From Microvirga mediterraneensis (lineage in GTDB: Bacteria > Pseudomonadota > Alphaproteobacteria > Rhizobiales > Beijerinckiaceae), in assembly GCF_013520865.1 (NCBI RefSeq), contig NZ_JACDXJ010000001.1, positions 4,511,501 through 4,575,500 of the forward strand: a DNA stretch of 64,000 nt, given 5' to 3'. The stretch's first letter is position 1. Every line of letters begins with the position of its first letter. Below the pieces are notes generated by a model, which saw only the letters and a list, made by a program, of their open reading frames with translations, did not search any database and was not told where the DNA came from. This document shows positions 24,361-34,682 of this stretch, in pieces. The translations under genes were made by a program, and so were the position numbers.

Positions 24361-26277
24361 ATGGGTAAGGTCATCGGTATCGACCTCGGCACCACCAACT
24401 CCTGCGTCGCTGTCATGGAAGGCACGACGCCCAAAGTCATTGAAAACGCGGAAGGCGCCCGGACGACCCCGTCCATCGTGGCCTTCACGGACGAAGGCGA
24501 GCGCCTCGTCGGCCAGCCGGCCAAGCGCCAGGCGGTCACGAACCCGTCGCGCACCTTCTTCGCCATCAAGCGCCTGATCGGCCGCACCTTCGACGATCCC
24601 ATGACCAAGAAGGACATGGGCCTCGTTCCGTACCACATCATCCGGGGACCCAACGGCGACGCCTGGGTCGAGGCCGACGGCAAGCAGTATTCGCCCTCGC
24701 AGATCTCCGCCTTCACCCTTCAGAAGATGAAGGAGACGGCCGAGTCGTATCTCGGGCAGCCGGTCACCCAGGCCGTCATCACGGTCCCGGCCTATTTCAA
24801 CGACGCCCAGCGTCAGGCCACCAAGGACGCCGGCAAGATCGCCGGCCTCGAGGTGCTGCGCATCATCAACGAGCCGACCGCTGCAGCCCTGGCCTACGGC
24901 CTGGACAAGAAGCAGACCGGCATGATCGCGGTCTACGACCTTGGCGGCGGCACCTTCGACGTGTCGGTCCTGGAGATCGGCGACGGCGTGTTCGAGGTGA
25001 AGTCCACCAACGGCGACACCTTCCTCGGCGGTGAAGACTTCGACATGCGCCTCGTCGAGTATCTCGCGGCCGAGTTCAAGAAGGAGCAGGGCATTGACCT
25101 GACCAAGGACAAGCTCGCCCTGCAGCGCCTGAAGGAAGCCGCCGAGAAGGCCAAGATCGAGCTCTCCTCGGCCCAGCAGACCGAGATCAACCTGCCCTAC
25201 ATCACGGCAGACGCCTCCGGTCCGAAGCACCTCGCCCTCAAGCTCTCGCGCGCCAAGTTCGAGCAGCTCGTGGACGACCTCGTGCAGAAGACCATCGAGC
25301 CCTGCCGCAAAGCCCTGAAGGACGCCGGCATCTCCGCCGGTGACATCGACGAGGTGGTTCTGGTCGGCGGCATGACCCGCATGCCGAAGATCCAGGAAGT
25401 CGTGAAGCAGTTCTTCGGCAAGGAGCCCCACAAGGGCGTGAACCCGGACGAGGTCGTGGCCATCGGCGCGGCGATCCAGGCCGGCGTGCTCCAGGGCGAC
25501 GTGAAGGACGTGCTGCTCCTCGACGTGACCCCGCTGTCGCTCGGCATCGAGACGCTCGGCGGCGTGTTCACCCGCCTGATCGACCGCAACACGACGATCC
25601 CGACCAAGAAGAGCCAGGTGTTCTCGACCGCGGAAGACAACCAGAACGCGGTCACCATCCGGGTCTTCCAGGGCGAGCGCGAGATGGCGGCGGACAACAA
25701 GCTGCTCGGCCAGTTCGACCTCGTGGGCATTCCACCCGCGCCGCGCGGCGTGCCGCAGATCGAGGTGACCTTCGACATCGACGCGAACGGCATCGTGAAC
25801 GTCACGGCGAAGGACAAGGCGACCGGCAAGGAGCACCAGATCCGCATCCAGGCTTCGGGCGGCCTGTCCGATTCCGACATCGAGAAGATGGTGAAGGACG
25901 CCGAGGCTCATGCCGAGGAAGACAAGAAGCGCCGCGAGGTCGTCGAGGCGAAGAACCAGGGCGAGAGCCTGATCCACGCCACCGAGAAGTCCCTGACGGA
26001 ATACGGCGACAAGGTCTCCGAGTCCGACAAGCAGGGCATCACGACCGCCATCGACGCGCTCCGCCAGGCCCTGGCCGGTGAGGACGCCGAGGTGATCAAG
26101 GCCCGCACCACGGACCTGATGCAGGCTTCCATGAAGCTCGGCGAAGCCATGTATGCCGCCCAGGCGAATGCCGGCGAAGGCGGCGAGCAGGCCTCGGCCG
26201 AGGAGCCGAAGAAGGACGACGTCATCGACGCCGACTTCCAGGAAGTCGACGAGGGCGACAAGAAGAAGCGCGCCTAA
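24361..26277 (+). CDS. dnaK: Chaperone DnaK (Hsp70)
   Basis: 638 residues. The ATPase domain has [18 protein letters not shown] at the N-terminus, the [20 protein letters not shown] signature, [18 protein letters not shown] and [14 protein letters not shown]. The substrate domain follows, then a lid ending [20 protein letters not shown]. It refolds or holds unfolded proteins together with DnaJ (next gene) and GrpE (34023). ATG 24361 begins the conserved N-terminus; an upstream extension would be outside the family. Transcription is probably driven by the RpoH promoter at 24210 and stops at the hairpin at 26303-26334, separating it from dnaJ. Confidence 0.99.
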   Translation: MGKVIGIDLGTTNSCVAVMEGTTPKVIENAEGARTTPSIVAFTDEGERLVGQPAKRQAVTNPSRTFFAIKRLIGRTFDDPMTKKDMGLVPYHIIRGPNGDAWVEADGKQYSPSQISAFTLQKMKETAESYLGQPVTQAVITVPAYFNDAQRQATKDAGKIAGLEVLRIINEPTAAALAYGLDKKQTGMIAVYDLGGGTFDVSVLEIGDGVFEVKSTNGDTFLGGEDFDMRLVEYLAAEFKKEQGIDLTKDKLALQRLKEAAEKAKIELSSAQQTEINLPYITADASGPKHLALKLSRAKFEQLVDDLVQKTIEPCRKALKDAGISAGDIDEVVLVGGMTRMPKIQEVVKQFFGKEPHKGVNPDEVVAIGAAIQAGVLQGDVKDVLLLDVTPLSLGIETLGGVFTRLIDRNTTIPTKKSQVFSTAEDNQNAVTIRVFQGEREMAADNKLLGQFDLVGIPPAPRGVPQIEVTFDIDANGIVNVTAKDKATGKEHQIRIQASGGLSDSDIEKMVKDAEAHAEEDKKRREVVEAKNQGESLIHATEKSLTEYGDKVSESDKQGITTAIDALRQALAGEDAEVIKARTTDLMQASMKLGEAMYAAQANAGEGGEQASAEEPKKDDVIDADFQEVDEGDKKKRA

Positions 26278-26302
26278 TTCGATGCGCACCTTCTGACGAA
26301 TT

Positions 26303-26334
26303 CGGCACCCGGTTTCGTGACCGGGTGCCGTTTT
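26303..26334 (+). terminator. Terminator between dnaK and dnaJ
   Basis: CGGCACCCGGT, a loop and ACCGGGTGCCG followed by TTTT. An 11-bp perfect stem, 26 bases after the dnaK stop. It would make dnaK partly or fully independent of dnaJ. Confidence 0.85.
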
Positions 26335-26485
26335 CATGAAACGAGCTTAAACACACCCATGACCGATCAACAGACCGCTTCCCGCGATGTTCTGGAAAAG
26401 GCTTCCAGAGCCTTTTCCTGTGCAGCGCGCGCGAAAGGGTCCGGCACAATGATGGAGCACATCGACGCTCCGAGGGGCGCCTGAC

Positions 26486-27634
26486 ATGTCCAAGCGCGAT
26501 TATTACGAGGTTCTCGGCGTCGCGAAGACCGCCAGCGAAGCGGAAATGAAATCCGCCTTCCGCAAGCTCGCAATGCAGTACCACCCGGACCGCAACCCGG
26601 GGGACCACGAGGCCGAGATCAAGTTCAAGGAAATCAACGAGGCCTACCAGACCCTGTCCGACGGGCAGAAGCGCGCGGCCTACGACCGCTACGGCCATGC
26701 GGCCTTCGCCAATGGCGGCGCCGGTGCCGGCGGGCCGGGATTCGGCGGCGACTTCTCCGACTTCATGTCGGACATCTTCGAGAATTTCTTCGGCGAGACC
26801 GGACGCGGCGGCGGGCGGGGCCGGAGCACCGGCGGACGCGAGCGCGGCGCCGACATGCGCTACAACCTCGAAATCTCCCTCGACGAGGCCTTCAACGGCA
26901 AGACCGCCGAGCTGAAGATCCCGACCTCCATCACCTGCGAGGCCTGCTCGGGCTCGGGCGCGAAGCCGGGCTCCAAGCCCAAGACCTGCCCCACCTGCGG
27001 CGGCGCGGGCCGGGTGCGGGCGACGCAGGGCTTCTTCTCCATCGAGCGCACCTGCCCCAACTGCCACGGGCGCGGCGAGGTCATCGACGATCCCTGCGGC
27101 CAGTGCGGCGGCGCGGGCCGGGTCACCCGGGAGCGCACGCTCTCGGTCAACATCCCGGCGGGCGTCGAGGACGGCACGCGCATCCGCCTGGCGGGCGAAG
27201 GCGAGGCCGGCCTGCGCGGCGGGCCGGCGGGCGATCTCTACATCTTCCTGTCCCTGAAACCCCATCCGTTCTACCAGCGCGACGGGGCGGACCTGTTCTG
27301 CCGGGTGCCGATCTCCATGGTGACGGCGGCGCTCGGGGGCGAGTTCAGCGTTCCGACGCTGAGCGGCACCGATGCGCTCGTGAAGGTTCCCGAAGGCACC
27401 CAGACCGGCAAGCAGTTCCGCCTGAGGGGCAAGGGCATGCCGGTGCTGCGCTCGCGGGACGTGGGCGACCTCTACATCCAGGTTGTTGTGGAAACTCCGC
27501 AGAAGCTGACCAAGCGCCAGCGCGAGCTCCTGATGGAGTTCGACCAGGAATGCTCCAAGGAAAACCACCCGGAAAGTTCGGGCTTTTTCTCCCGCTTCCG
27601 GGAGTTTATCGACGGGCTCGGCGGATCAACTTAA
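26486..27634 (+). CDS. dnaJ: Chaperone DnaJ (Hsp40)
   Basis: 382 residues, complete type I J-protein. It has a J domain with HPD in [11 protein letters not shown], a Gly/Phe linker ([17 protein letters not shown]), four zinc CxxCxGxG repeats ([32 protein letters not shown]) and the C-terminal substrate domains. It stimulates DnaK ATPase and delivers substrates. It follows dnaK by 208 bases, with a terminator between them. No clear RpoH promoter is visible just upstream, so dnaJ may depend on read-through or a weaker promoter. Confidence 0.98.
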   Translation: MSKRDYYEVLGVAKTASEAEMKSAFRKLAMQYHPDRNPGDHEAEIKFKEINEAYQTLSDGQKRAAYDRYGHAAFANGGAGAGGPGFGGDFSDFMSDIFENFFGETGRGGGRGRSTGGRERGADMRYNLEISLDEAFNGKTAELKIPTSITCEACSGSGAKPGSKPKTCPTCGGAGRVRATQGFFSIERTCPNCHGRGEVIDDPCGQCGGAGRVTRERTLSVNIPAGVEDGTRIRLAGEGEAGLRGGPAGDLYIFLSLKPHPFYQRDGADLFCRVPISMVTAALGGEFSVPTLSGTDALVKVPEGTQTGKQFRLRGKGMPVLRSRDVGDLYIQVVVETPQKLTKRQRELLMEFDQECSKENHPESSGFFSRFREFIDGLGGST

Positions 27635-27699
27635 CTTGACGGTCGTTTTCATTGGGTTCTAAACAGCGAACGTGATCCGCCGCGCAAGGGGTCTTCTCA

Positions 27700-28323
27700 G
27701 TGCATCAGTCGTTTCAACGGCCAACGACCCGGAAGATCCCCTTCAAGAAGGATCGCTTCCAGGATGAGGCCCGGTTCCTGCGCTCCTGGCTCGAGCGGCC
27801 CCTCGTCATCGGGGCCGTGACCCCTTCCGGCAAGATCCTGGCCCGGACCATGGCGTCCTATGTGGATCCGCGCATTCCCGGCCCGGTCGTCGAGCTCGGC
27901 CCCGGCACGGGTCCGGTAACCGATGCCCTGATCCGGCGCGGCGTGGCGCAGGAGCGGCTTGTCCTGATCGAGTTCAACCCCGAATTCTGCCAGCTCCTGA
28001 AGCGCCGCTTCCCGAAGGCGACAATCATCCAGGGCGATGCCTACGACCTCAAGGAAACGCTCTCCGGCATCCTGAAGGAGCCGGCGGCCGCCACCGTCTC
28101 CAGCCTGCCGCTCTTCACCAAGCCCATGGACCAGCGCCTGGAGCTTCTGGAAGCCGCCCAGGCGCTGATGCACCCGAACGCGCCCTTCATCCAGTTCACC
28201 TACGCGGTGGTGCCCCCGATTCCGGCACGCTCGCAATCCTACAAGGCCAGAGCCTCCAACCGGATCTGGCGCAACCTGCCCCCGGCCCGCGTCTGGGTCT
28301 ACAACAAGGTCAACCATCCATGA
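27700..28323 (+). CDS. pmtA: Phospholipid N-methyltransferase PmtA-like
   Basis: 207 residues, class I SAM-dependent methyltransferase. The SAM site is [16 protein letters not shown], then [13 protein letters not shown] and the family-typical SSLPLFTKP. It matches the alphaproteobacterial (Sinorhizobium-type) PmtA that converts phosphatidylethanolamine to phosphatidylcholine in the inner membrane. The basic N-terminus ([20 protein letters not shown]) probably contacts lipid. GTG 27700 is the start that keeps this segment. The gene overlaps pyrF by four bases (ATGA at 28320-28323), so the two are coupled. Confidence 0.85.
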   Translation: MHQSFQRPTTRKIPFKKDRFQDEARFLRSWLERPLVIGAVTPSGKILARTMASYVDPRIPGPVVELGPGTGPVTDALIRRGVAQERLVLIEFNPEFCQLLKRRFPKATIIQGDAYDLKETLSGILKEPAAATVSSLPLFTKPMDQRLELLEAAQALMHPNAPFIQFTYAVVPPIPARSQSYKARASNRIWRNLPPARVWVYNKVNHP

Positions 28324-29060
28324 GCGCCGCGATGTCTCTTCCGCCGAATCCCATTCCCGCAGGAGACATTCGCGACAAGCTCATCATCGGCCTCGACGTT
28401 CCCTCCGTCGAGGAGGCCCGCGCCATCGTCGCGCGGATCGGGGATGCGGGTACCTTCTACAAGATCGGCTACCAGCTCGCCTATGCGGGCGGCTTCGAGT
28501 TCGCCCGCGAGCTGATCGGCCAGGGCAAGAAGGTCTTTCTCGACCTGAAGCTCCACGACATCGGCAACACCGTGGAGGAAGGCGTGCGCTCGGTCGCCCG
28601 CCTCGGCGCCACGTTCCTGACCGTCCACGCCTATCCGCAGACCATGCGCGCGGCGGTGGCCGGGAAGGCGGGATCGTCCCTGAAGATCCTCGCCGTGACC
28701 GTGCTCACCTCCTACGACAACAACGACTTGGTCGAGGCGGGCTACGCCCCCGTGACGGCGGCGGAACTCGTCGCCCGCCGCGCCGGACAGGCGCGCGACC
28801 TCGGCATCGACGGGATCGTCTGCGCGGCCACGGAAGCGGAACGCGTCCGCGCCATCGTCGGCCCCGACCGGCTCATCGTCACACCGGGCATCCGGCCTGC
28901 CGGAGCGGATGCGGGCGACCAGAAGCGCGTCGTGACACCGGCGCAAGGCATCCGACTCGGCGCCGACCACCTCGTGGTGGCCCGGCCCATCGTGAAGGCT
29001 GCCGACCCGCGCGCCGTCGCCGAGGCGATTGTGCGGGACATCGCCGACGTGAAGGCTTGA
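28320..29060 (+). CDS. pyrF: Orotidine 5'-phosphate decarboxylase
   Basis: 246 residues. It makes UMP from OMP, the last step of de novo pyrimidine synthesis. The substrate and catalytic motif [13 protein letters not shown] carries the D-x-K-x2-D set; [10 protein letters not shown] near the N-terminus and [11 protein letters not shown] (phosphate site) are standard. The start overlaps the pmtA stop, so a second ATG four codons in is possible. Two DUF1330 genes follow on the same strand after 55 bases. Confidence 0.97.
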   Translation: MSAAMSLPPNPIPAGDIRDKLIIGLDVPSVEEARAIVARIGDAGTFYKIGYQLAYAGGFEFARELIGQGKKVFLDLKLHDIGNTVEEGVRSVARLGATFLTVHAYPQTMRAAVAGKAGSSLKILAVTVLTSYDNNDLVEAGYAPVTAAELVARRAGQARDLGIDGIVCAATEAERVRAIVGPDRLIVTPGIRPAGADAGDQKRVVTPAQGIRLGADHLVVARPIVKAADPRAVAEAIVRDIADVKA

Positions 29061-29115
29061 CGCTGCGGCGTCTCTGGCGTTCGCTGCGCCTCCCGAAAAT
29101 CAACAGGAGCGCCTC

Positions 29116-29403
29116 ATGCCCAAAGGCTATGTCATTGCCCGCGTGACCGTCACGAACCCCGAAGCCTATGCGGAATATGCCAAGGGGGCGACGGAGGCGA
29201 TCCGCCAGTATGGCGGTCGGCCGCTCGTGCGCGGCGGCGCCTACGAGGCGCTTGAGGGCGAGGCCCGGCCCCGCAACGTGGTGATCGAGTTCGACTCGGT
29301 CGAGCAGGCCCGGACTTATTACCATTCGCCGGAATATCAGGCGGCGAAGGCCAAGCGCGAAGGCGCCTGCGTGGCGGAATTCGTGCTCGTGGAAGGAGCC
29401 TGA
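29116..29403 (+). CDS. DUF1330 family protein (copy 1)
   Basis: 95 residues, dimeric alpha/beta ferredoxin-like fold of the DUF1330 family. It begins KGYVIARVTVTNPEAYAEYA and has the family's RGGAYEALEGEARPRNVVIEF and [16 protein letters not shown] strands. Function is not established; the fold resembles small dimeric alpha/beta barrel proteins. A good ribosome-binding site (CAGGAG) lies upstream. It is followed 4 bases later by a paralogue of almost the same length. Confidence 0.9.
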   Translation: MPKGYVIARVTVTNPEAYAEYAKGATEAIRQYGGRPLVRGGAYEALEGEARPRNVVIEFDSVEQARTYYHSPEYQAAKAKREGACVAEFVLVEGA

Positions 29404-29407
29404 GGCC

Positions 29408-29710
29408 ATGAAGGGCTATTGGATCGGCCGCGTCGACGTCTCGAACCCCGACGCCTATCAGAATTACGTGAAGGCAAACGCCGTCCCCTTCGCCAAGTAC
29501 GGCGCCCGCTTCCTGGTGCGCGGCGGCGCCTACCGGGTCGCCGAGGGCGAGGCCCGCGCCCGCAACGTGGTGATCGAGTTCCCGAGCTACCAGGCGGCCC
29601 TGGAATGCTGGGACTCGCCCGAGTACCAGGCGGCCAAGGCCCACCGCGACGGCCACGCGGTCGCCGACATCATCATCATCGAGGGCTACGAGGGCCCGCA
29701 GCCGGGGTAG
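29408..29710 (+). CDS. DUF1330 family protein (copy 2)
   Basis: 100 residues. It repeats the layout of the preceding gene: [40 protein letters not shown] and [16 protein letters not shown]. The two are clearly tandem duplicates that have diverged in the N-terminal third and the tail. The 4-base gap indicates one transcript. DUF1330 proteins pair into dimers, so a heterodimer of the two copies is possible. Downstream is a run of palindromic CTCTCCC/GGGAGAG repeats. Confidence 0.9.
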   Translation: MKGYWIGRVDVSNPDAYQNYVKANAVPFAKYGARFLVRGGAYRVAEGEARARNVVIEFPSYQAALECWDSPEYQAAKAHRDGHAVADIIIIEGYEGPQPG

Positions 29711-29715
29711 AAGCG

Positions 29716-29826
29716 CAACGCCCCTCTCCCCTTTGCGGGAGAGGGGCAGCTTGTGGCGAACTCTCCCCCCTCTCCCGTCCCTCGCTGACGAGAGGGCCAC
29801 CCTCTCCCGCTTCGGGGAGAGGGGTA
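29716..29826. repeat. Palindromic CTCTCCC/GGGAGAG repeats
   Basis: Two hairpins (CCCCTCTCCC...GGGAGAGGGG and CCTCTCCCG...GGGGAGAGGGG) separated by a CTCTCCCCCCTCTCCCGT stretch fill the gap between the DUF1330 pair and dapB. This is a dispersed intergenic repeat and may double as an mRNA end for the DUF1330 operon. Confidence 0.6.
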
Positions 29827-29898
29827 GAACGCACCTCCACGCTTCTCAGCCTTCCCCTGAGCGGCTATACCCTGAGCCCGGAACAACAGGAGAGCTGC

Positions 29899-30714
29899 AT
29901 GAGCGAGATGCGACTGGTCGTGGTGGGGGCTGCCGGACGCATGGGGCGCATGCTCATCAAGGCCGTGGCCGAGACGGAGGGCTGCACCCTTGTCGGCGCC
30001 ATCGAGCGGGAAGGATCTCCCGCGCTCGGACACGATGCCGGGCTTCTCGCCGGAACCGGCCTCCTCGACGTGGACGTGACGGACGATCCCCTCACCGTCT
30101 TCGCCCAGGCCGACGGCGTGCTCGATTTCACCGCGCCCGCCGCCACCACGGCCTTCGCCGCGCTCGCCGCCCAGGCGCGCATCGTCCACGTGATCGGGAC
30201 CACGGGCCTTCAGGAGGCCGATTTCGCCAAGCTGGAGGCGGCCGCGCGTCACGCGCGCATCATCCAGTCCGGCAACATGTCGCTCGGCGTCAACCTGCTC
30301 GCGGGCCTCGTACGCAAGGTCGCGGCGACATTGGGCGAGGACTTCGACATCGAAATTCTCGAAATGCACCATCGCATGAAGGTCGATGCCCCTTCGGGCA
30401 CGGCTCTCCTCCTCGGCGAGGCGGCGGCGGAAGGGCGCAGGGTCTCGCTGAAGGAGCGCTCAGTGCGCAGCCGCGACGGCCACACGGGAGCCCGCAATCC
30501 GGGCGATATCGGCTTCGCCACCCTGCGCGGCGGGACGGTGGTCGGCGAGCATTCGGTGATCTTCGCGGGCGCCGGCGAGCGCCTGGAGCTGTCGCACCGG
30601 GCCGAGGATCGCAGCATCTTCGCCCGCGGGGCCGTGAAGGCCGCGCTCTGGGGCTTCGACAAGAAGCCCGGCTATTACACCATGGCCAATGTTCTCGGCC
30701 TCGATCAGCTCTAA
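29899..30714 (+). CDS. dapB: 4-Hydroxy-tetrahydrodipicolinate reductase
   Basis: 271 residues. NAD(P)H-dependent step of lysine and diaminopimelate synthesis. The Rossmann motif [12 protein letters not shown] is at the N-terminus, [14 protein letters not shown] is the substrate-binding signature, and the C-terminus is the usual [14 protein letters not shown] 29899 follows CAGGAG; longer frames upstream run through the repeat region and are not plausible. gpmA follows after 40 bases and may share the transcript. Confidence 0.97.
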   Translation: MSEMRLVVVGAAGRMGRMLIKAVAETEGCTLVGAIEREGSPALGHDAGLLAGTGLLDVDVTDDPLTVFAQADGVLDFTAPAATTAFAALAAQARIVHVIGTTGLQEADFAKLEAAARHARIIQSGNMSLGVNLLAGLVRKVAATLGEDFDIEILEMHHRMKVDAPSGTALLLGEAAAEGRRVSLKERSVRSRDGHTGARNPGDIGFATLRGGTVVGEHSVIFAGAGERLELSHRAEDRSIFARGAVKAALWGFDKKPGYYTMANVLGLDQL

Positions 30715-30754
30715 AACCCGCTTTCGACGAACATCCAAACGGAGACGCCACGAC

Positions 30755-31375
30755 ATGAACCGCCTTCTCGTCCTTGCACGCCACGGCCAGAGCGAATGGA
30801 ACCTCAAGAACCTGTTCACCGGCTGGAAGGATCCGGGGCTCACCGAACTCGGCATCGAGGAGGCGCGCAATGCCGGCCGTCGGCTGAAGGAGATGGGCGT
30901 CCAGTTCGACATCGCCTTCACGTCCGACCTGTCCCGGGCTCAAGCCACCTGCAAGCTGATCCTGGAAGAAATCGGCCAGCCCAACCTGAAGACCATCGCG
31001 AACCAGGCCTTGAACGAGCGCGATTACGGTGATCTCTCCGGCCTCAACAAGGACGACGCCCGCGCCCGCTGGGGCGAGGAGCAGGTCCATGTCTGGCGCC
31101 GCTCCTACGACGTGCCTCCGCCCGGCGGCGAGAGCCTGAAGGATACGGTGGCCCGCGTGCTGCCCTACTACATCCGCGAGATCCTGCCTCGCGTCATGCG
31201 CGGCGAGCGCGTGCTGGTCGCCGCCCACGGCAACTCCCTTCGCGCCCTCGTGATGGTGCTCGACGGCCTGACATCCGAGACCATCCCAAGCCTCGAACTC
31301 GCGACGGGCATTCCGCTGGTCTACACCCTCAACGACGACACGACCGTGGCCGGCAAGAAGGTGCTGGAGGGGTAG
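30755..31375 (+). CDS. gpmA: 2,3-Bisphosphoglycerate-dependent phosphoglycerate mutase
   Basis: 206 residues. It interconverts 3- and 2-phosphoglycerate in glycolysis and gluconeogenesis. The phosphohistidine motif [18 protein letters not shown] is at the N-terminus and [11 protein letters not shown] is the second catalytic His motif. The shorter alphaproteobacterial form lacks part of the C-terminal tail of the E. coli enzyme (about 250 residues). It lies 40 bases after dapB; a palindromic repeat of the GGCCGGC type follows (31407-31496). Confidence 0.95.
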   Translation: MNRLLVLARHGQSEWNLKNLFTGWKDPGLTELGIEEARNAGRRLKEMGVQFDIAFTSDLSRAQATCKLILEEIGQPNLKTIANQALNERDYGDLSGLNKDDARARWGEEQVHVWRRSYDVPPPGGESLKDTVARVLPYYIREILPRVMRGERVLVAAHGNSLRALVMVLDGLTSETIPSLELATGIPLVYTLNDDTTVAGKKVLEG

Positions 31376-31406
31376 AGTAAACCCTCAGCCCGACCACGCT
31401 CCGCGA

Positions 31407-31496
31407 CGTCATGGCCGGCCTTGTGCCGGCCATCCCGCTTCAGTGAGGCTCGGCGCGCTTCCGATCGGGATCACCGGCACAAGGCCGGTGATGACG
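31407..31496. repeat. Paired inverted repeat, CGTCATGGCCGG type
   Basis: CGTCATGGCCGGCCTTGTGC...CCATCCCG at the left is mirrored at the right by CGGGATCACCGGCACAAGG...ATGACG. The 90-base unit can form one long hairpin or two short ones. Related cores appear at 22306-22345, 22519-22565 and 47297-47340. Confidence 0.6.
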
Positions 31497-31522
31497 ACGA
31501 GTGGCATGTGTCAGGATAGAAG

Positions 31523-32143
31523 ATGACCTCCATCACCCTCGCCCCCGGCCTCACCTATTACCCCGACTATCTCGACCGTCAGGCCCAGGAGGAGCTGCTC
31601 CAGTCCCTGCGCGACATCACGCGCGAAGCCCCCCTGTTCACCCCGCGCATGCCGCGCACGGGAAAGCCGTTCTCCGTGCGCATGACCAATTGCGGCCCCC
31701 TCGGTTGGGTGTCGGACGTGGAGGGTTATCGCTATCAGCCGACGCATCCTGAAACGGGCCGTCCTTGGCCCGCCATGCCGGATCAGGTTCTGCGGACCTG
31801 GGAGGAGCTGAGCGAGTATCCGCACCCGCCCGATGCCTGCCTCGTCAATTTCTACGAGCCCTCGGCCCGGATGGGGCTGCACCAGGACAAGGACGAGGAA
31901 GAGTTCGCCGCGCCTGTCGTATCGCTTTCCCTGGGGGACACAGCCCTGTTCCGCTACGGCGGCTTGGACCGGAAGGATCCGACGAAATCCATCAGGCTCC
32001 GTTCCGGTGACGCGATCGTGTTCGGCGGGCCCGCGCGGTTGATCTATCATGGGATCGACCGTCTCATGACGGGAAGCTCGGACCTGCTGCCGCAGGGAGG
32101 GCGGCTCAATCTCACCTTGCGCAAGGTGGGAAAGCCGCTTTAG
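31523..32143 (+). CDS. alkB: Alkylated DNA repair dioxygenase AlkB
   Basis: 206 residues, Fe(II)/2-oxoglutarate dioxygenase that oxidatively removes 1-methyladenine and 3-methylcytosine from DNA. Iron ligands H120-x-D122 (LHQDKDE) and H176 (IYHGIDR) and the 2-oxoglutarate arginines in RLNLTLR (194-200) are present, as is the substrate lid YRYQPTHPETGRPWP. It is monocistronic, between two repeat-containing gaps. The Ada-like gene at 22675 may regulate it, but no shared operator is evident. Confidence 0.96.
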   Translation: MTSITLAPGLTYYPDYLDRQAQEELLQSLRDITREAPLFTPRMPRTGKPFSVRMTNCGPLGWVSDVEGYRYQPTHPETGRPWPAMPDQVLRTWEELSEYPHPPDACLVNFYEPSARMGLHQDKDEEEFAAPVVSLSLGDTALFRYGGLDRKDPTKSIRLRSGDAIVFGGPARLIYHGIDRLMTGSSDLLPQGGRLNLTLRKVGKPL

Positions 32144-32189
32144 CTTCGAATGTGCAATGACCTGCAAGTTTCCTTTTAGAGAGGCATCC

Positions 32190-33128
32190 ATGAAGGGTTT
32201 TGCAGCCGCTAGCCTGGCTCTCGTCCTGACGGCTCACGCCGCCTTAGCGGCCGAGCCGGTTTTCCCACCCGCCTCGCGGATCGGCATCGTGCCCCCTGAG
32301 GACATGATGGTCTCGAAGCGCTTCAGCGGCTTCGAGAGCGAGGAGAAGGCCGCCGCCATCAACTTCGTGGAGATGCCAGCGGCCGCCTACGGACAGGTGG
32401 TGAGCGGACTCACCAAGGAGGCCCTGAAGCGCCAGGGCATGAGCGAGACCTCCCGGGAGAACCTGCAGCTCGGCGCCCGGACGGGTGTGCTCATCGGCGG
32501 CACCATGGCGAGCCCCGTCCAGGGCCGCAAATGGGTGATGGCCGTCAAGGACGAGGATCTCACCGCCCTCGTGATCGCACAGGTGCGCGGCGGCCAGGAC
32601 GGCTACAGCGAGGCTCAGATGCGGGAGGCTCTGAAGAGCATCGCCCTGCGCGGTCCGGTGTCCATCGACGAGCAGGTCTCCGCCCTGCCCTTCCGCCTCG
32701 GCGACAAGGCGGGCTTTCGCCCGGTTCGGGTGATGTCGGGCAACTCGGCCCTGTTCACGGACGGTCCGCAGGACACGATCAAGGCGGTGGAGCAGCCGAT
32801 GGTCATCGTGGCGGCCGCCACGAACGTGCCTGTCCCGCCGGCCGAACGGCGCAGCCAGTTCGCCCGCGCGGCCCTGAACTCCAACCAGATCCTCAAGGAT
32901 ATCAAGATCGAGCGTTCCGAGTCCTTCCGCTTCAAGGGCCAGGACTGGCACGAGATCGTCGCCACGGCCTTGGAAGCCGAGTCGGGCCAGCCGATCGTGG
33001 TGATGCAGACGATCCGCTTCGAGCCCGACCGCTACGTCCGCCTGATCGGTCTCACCCGGGTCGAGCAGCGGGACCAGAACCTGCCCCGCTTCCGGACGAT
33101 CATCGACGGGGTCGACACGAATCCCTGA
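32190..33128 (+). CDS. Exported hypothetical protein
   Basis: 312 residues. MKGFAAASLALVLTAHAALA is a signal peptide with an Ala-x-Ala-type cleavage site. The mature protein starts EPVFPPASRIGIVPPEDMMV and has no Cys, repeat or enzymatic motif I can name, so it is probably a soluble periplasmic protein. ATG 32190 was chosen because the signal peptide begins there. A short two-arm repeat fills the gap to the convergent membrane gene. Function unknown. Confidence 0.8.
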   Translation: MKGFAAASLALVLTAHAALAAEPVFPPASRIGIVPPEDMMVSKRFSGFESEEKAAAINFVEMPAAAYGQVVSGLTKEALKRQGMSETSRENLQLGARTGVLIGGTMASPVQGRKWVMAVKDEDLTALVIAQVRGGQDGYSEAQMREALKSIALRGPVSIDEQVSALPFRLGDKAGFRPVRVMSGNSALFTDGPQDTIKAVEQPMVIVAAATNVPVPPAERRSQFARAALNSNQILKDIKIERSESFRFKGQDWHEIVATALEAESGQPIVVMQTIRFEPDRYVRLIGLTRVEQRDQNLPRFRTIIDGVDTNP

Positions 33129-33176
33129 AGCATCTTTACACGCAAAACCGGTTCCCACTTTTGCGTTCGATGCTTT
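33128..33176. repeat. Short GCATC...GATGC inverted repeat
   Basis: AAGCATC...GATGCTT with inner CGCAAAA/TTTTGCG arms spans the gap between two convergent genes. It is a single-hairpin relative of the larger repeats at 38720-38830 and 43919-44049 and may act as the shared mRNA end. Confidence 0.5.
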
Positions 33177-33828
33177 AGTCCCGCTTCGGGAAGGCCGGCA
33201 GGGACCAGCCGCGCAAGAGGGCAAGCGCCCGGAGAATGAACGCGGCCGCGAAGCCCGCTGCGGCGCTCGCCAGTGGAGCGACGCCCGCCGCCTGCAGGGC
33301 GACCATCACGGACGCGCCCAGGGCCGCGGCCGTGACATAGATCTCCTGGCGCAGGACCAGGGGCGTCGTTCCGGCGAAGATATCGCGGATGATGCCGCCG
33401 AAGGTGGCCGTGATGGTGCCGAGCGCGATGGCCGAGAGGGCCGGAACCCCGGCCGCCAGCGCCTTGCCCGTGCCCGAGACGGCGAAGAGGGCCAGTCCCA
33501 GGGCATCGGCCCAGAGGAGAACCCGACCCCGGCGGCCGCCCTCCATCATGGCGACCCGCTTGGGCCCAAGGGCGAAGACGAGCTCGGCGACGATCAGGCA
33601 GACCAGCACGTCGGTCGGATCCCCGACCCAGAACACGGCCCGCGTGCCGATGAGCAGGTCCCTGACCGTTCCGCCGCCGACCCCCGTGAGGGTGGCCAGC
33701 AGGGCGAAGCCGAACGGATCCATGCCCTTGCGGGCCGCCATGAGGGCGCCGGACAGGGCGAAGACCGCGACGCCGATGGTCTCGAAAGGGATGCTTTGAA
33801 GGAAGTCCACCGGGAACACCTGCCGCAA
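33175..33828 (-). CDS. UPF0126/TRIC-type cation channel family protein
   Basis: 217 residues, about seven transmembrane helices in two internal repeats. Each repeat contains the family's Gly-rich signature: GVGGGTVRDLLIGTRAVFWV in the first, and FGGIIRDIFAGTTPLVL in the second. This matches the bacterial trimeric intracellular cation channel family (YicG/UPF0126), proposed to conduct K+. The start is uncertain: TTG 33828, GTG 33819 or GTG 33810 are all possible. It converges with the upstream exported protein gene. Confidence 0.9.
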   Translation of the reverse strand: MRQVFPVDFLQSIPFETIGVAVFALSGALMAARKGMDPFGFALLATLTGVGGGTVRDLLIGTRAVFWVGDPTDVLVCLIVAELVFALGPKRVAMMEGGRRGRVLLWADALGLALFAVSGTGKALAAGVPALSAIALGTITATFGGIIRDIFAGTTPLVLRQEIYVTAAALGASVMVALQAAGVAPLASAAAGFAAAFILRALALLRGWSLPAFPKRD

Positions 33829-33835
33829 GCCCGGA

Positions 33836-33947
33836 CCTCATCCTGAGAAGCCGCGGAAAGCGGCGCCTCGCAGGAGGATCCAGAGAGCACTGGAGACGCC
33901 CTGATCCTTCGAGACGGCCACCGGGGCAACCTCCTCGGGATGAGGGC
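33836..33947. repeat. CTCATCCTGAG...CTTCGAGACG repeat (copy 1)
   Basis: CCTCATCCTGAGAAGC at the left is mirrored by CTCCTCGGGATGAGG at the right, with a central GATCCTTCGAGACGG. About 110 bases, related to the copies at 41035-41133 and 47356-47462. It lies upstream of the UPF0126 gene, after the grpE end. Confidence 0.65.
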
Positions 33948-34022
33948 TTGAGTGGTGTCCGCTTACAGCATTTTCAGGCGAAGCGACTACCGCTACGCCT
34001 GAAAAACAGGGTAAGGCTCCGT

Positions 34023-34640
34023 TTACTGAGCCGTCGAGGAATTGTCCGTCGCTTCGGCCCCGTTGGCGGCAGCCTTCGGGCCGCCCTTGGAGACGCCGAC
34101 GAGGGCCGGGCGCAGGACGCGCTCGCCGATCACGTAGCCAGACTGGACCACCTGCAGGACCGTGCCGTTCGGGACCTCCGCATTGGGGATCTCGAACATG
34201 GCCTGGTGCACGTTCGGGTCGAACTTCTGGCCCTGCGGGTCGAGCTTCTTGACGCCGTGGCGCTCAAGGGTCTTCAGGAGGTCGCGTTCGGTAAGGTCGA
34301 TCCCCTCGATGAGCCCCTTGAAGGCGCCCTCGGCGGTGCTGCGGGCCTCCTGCGGGACGCTCTCGATGGCCCGGTGGATATTGTCGGCCACGTTGAGCAT
34401 GTCGCGGGCGAAGTTCGCCACCCCATAGGTCCGCGCATCGGCGATCTCGCGCTCGGTGCGGCGGCGCAGGTTCTCCATGTCGGCCATCAGGCGCAGGAGT
34501 TTGTCCTTCAGGTCCGCCTTCTCGGCCTCGAGAACGGCAATCGGATCGGCCTCGGGCGCGGAAGCCGCTGCGGGAGCGGCGTCAGTGGCGGGCTCGGCCT
34601 GGGGGGCCGCATTGTGGTTTTCCGTGTCGTTCGGATTCAT
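34023..34640 (-). CDS. grpE: DnaK nucleotide-exchange factor GrpE
   Basis: 205 residues. An Ala/Pro-rich acidic N-terminus is followed by the long dimerising helix ([20 protein letters not shown]) and the family signature [20 protein letters not shown] in the beta domain that opens the DnaK nucleotide site. Its usual partner hrcA is not adjacent but 20 kb away. A CTTG-N18-CTGATAT element (34683-34711) is a likely RpoH promoter, and it overlaps the end of glnD. A TTTTCAGGCG/CGCCTGAAAA inverted repeat (about 33972-34006) follows the stop. Confidence 0.97.
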   Translation of the reverse strand: MNPNDTENHNAAPQAEPATDAAPAAASAPEADPIAVLEAEKADLKDKLLRLMADMENLRRRTEREIADARTYGVANFARDMLNVADNIHRAIESVPQEARSTAEGAFKGLIEGIDLTERDLLKTLERHGVKKLDPQGQKFDPNVHQAMFEIPNAEVPNGTVLQVVQSGYVIGERVLRPALVGVSKGGPKAAANGAEATDNSSTAQ

Positions 34641-34682
34641 GGTCGATCAACTAAGCGTGGGAGAAAGAAAGGTTCGTGCCAC

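Noticed and set aside
24238..26337. A 699-codon open frame opposite dnaK
   Set aside because: Antisense to a full-length DnaK with every family motif; composition bias explains the frame.
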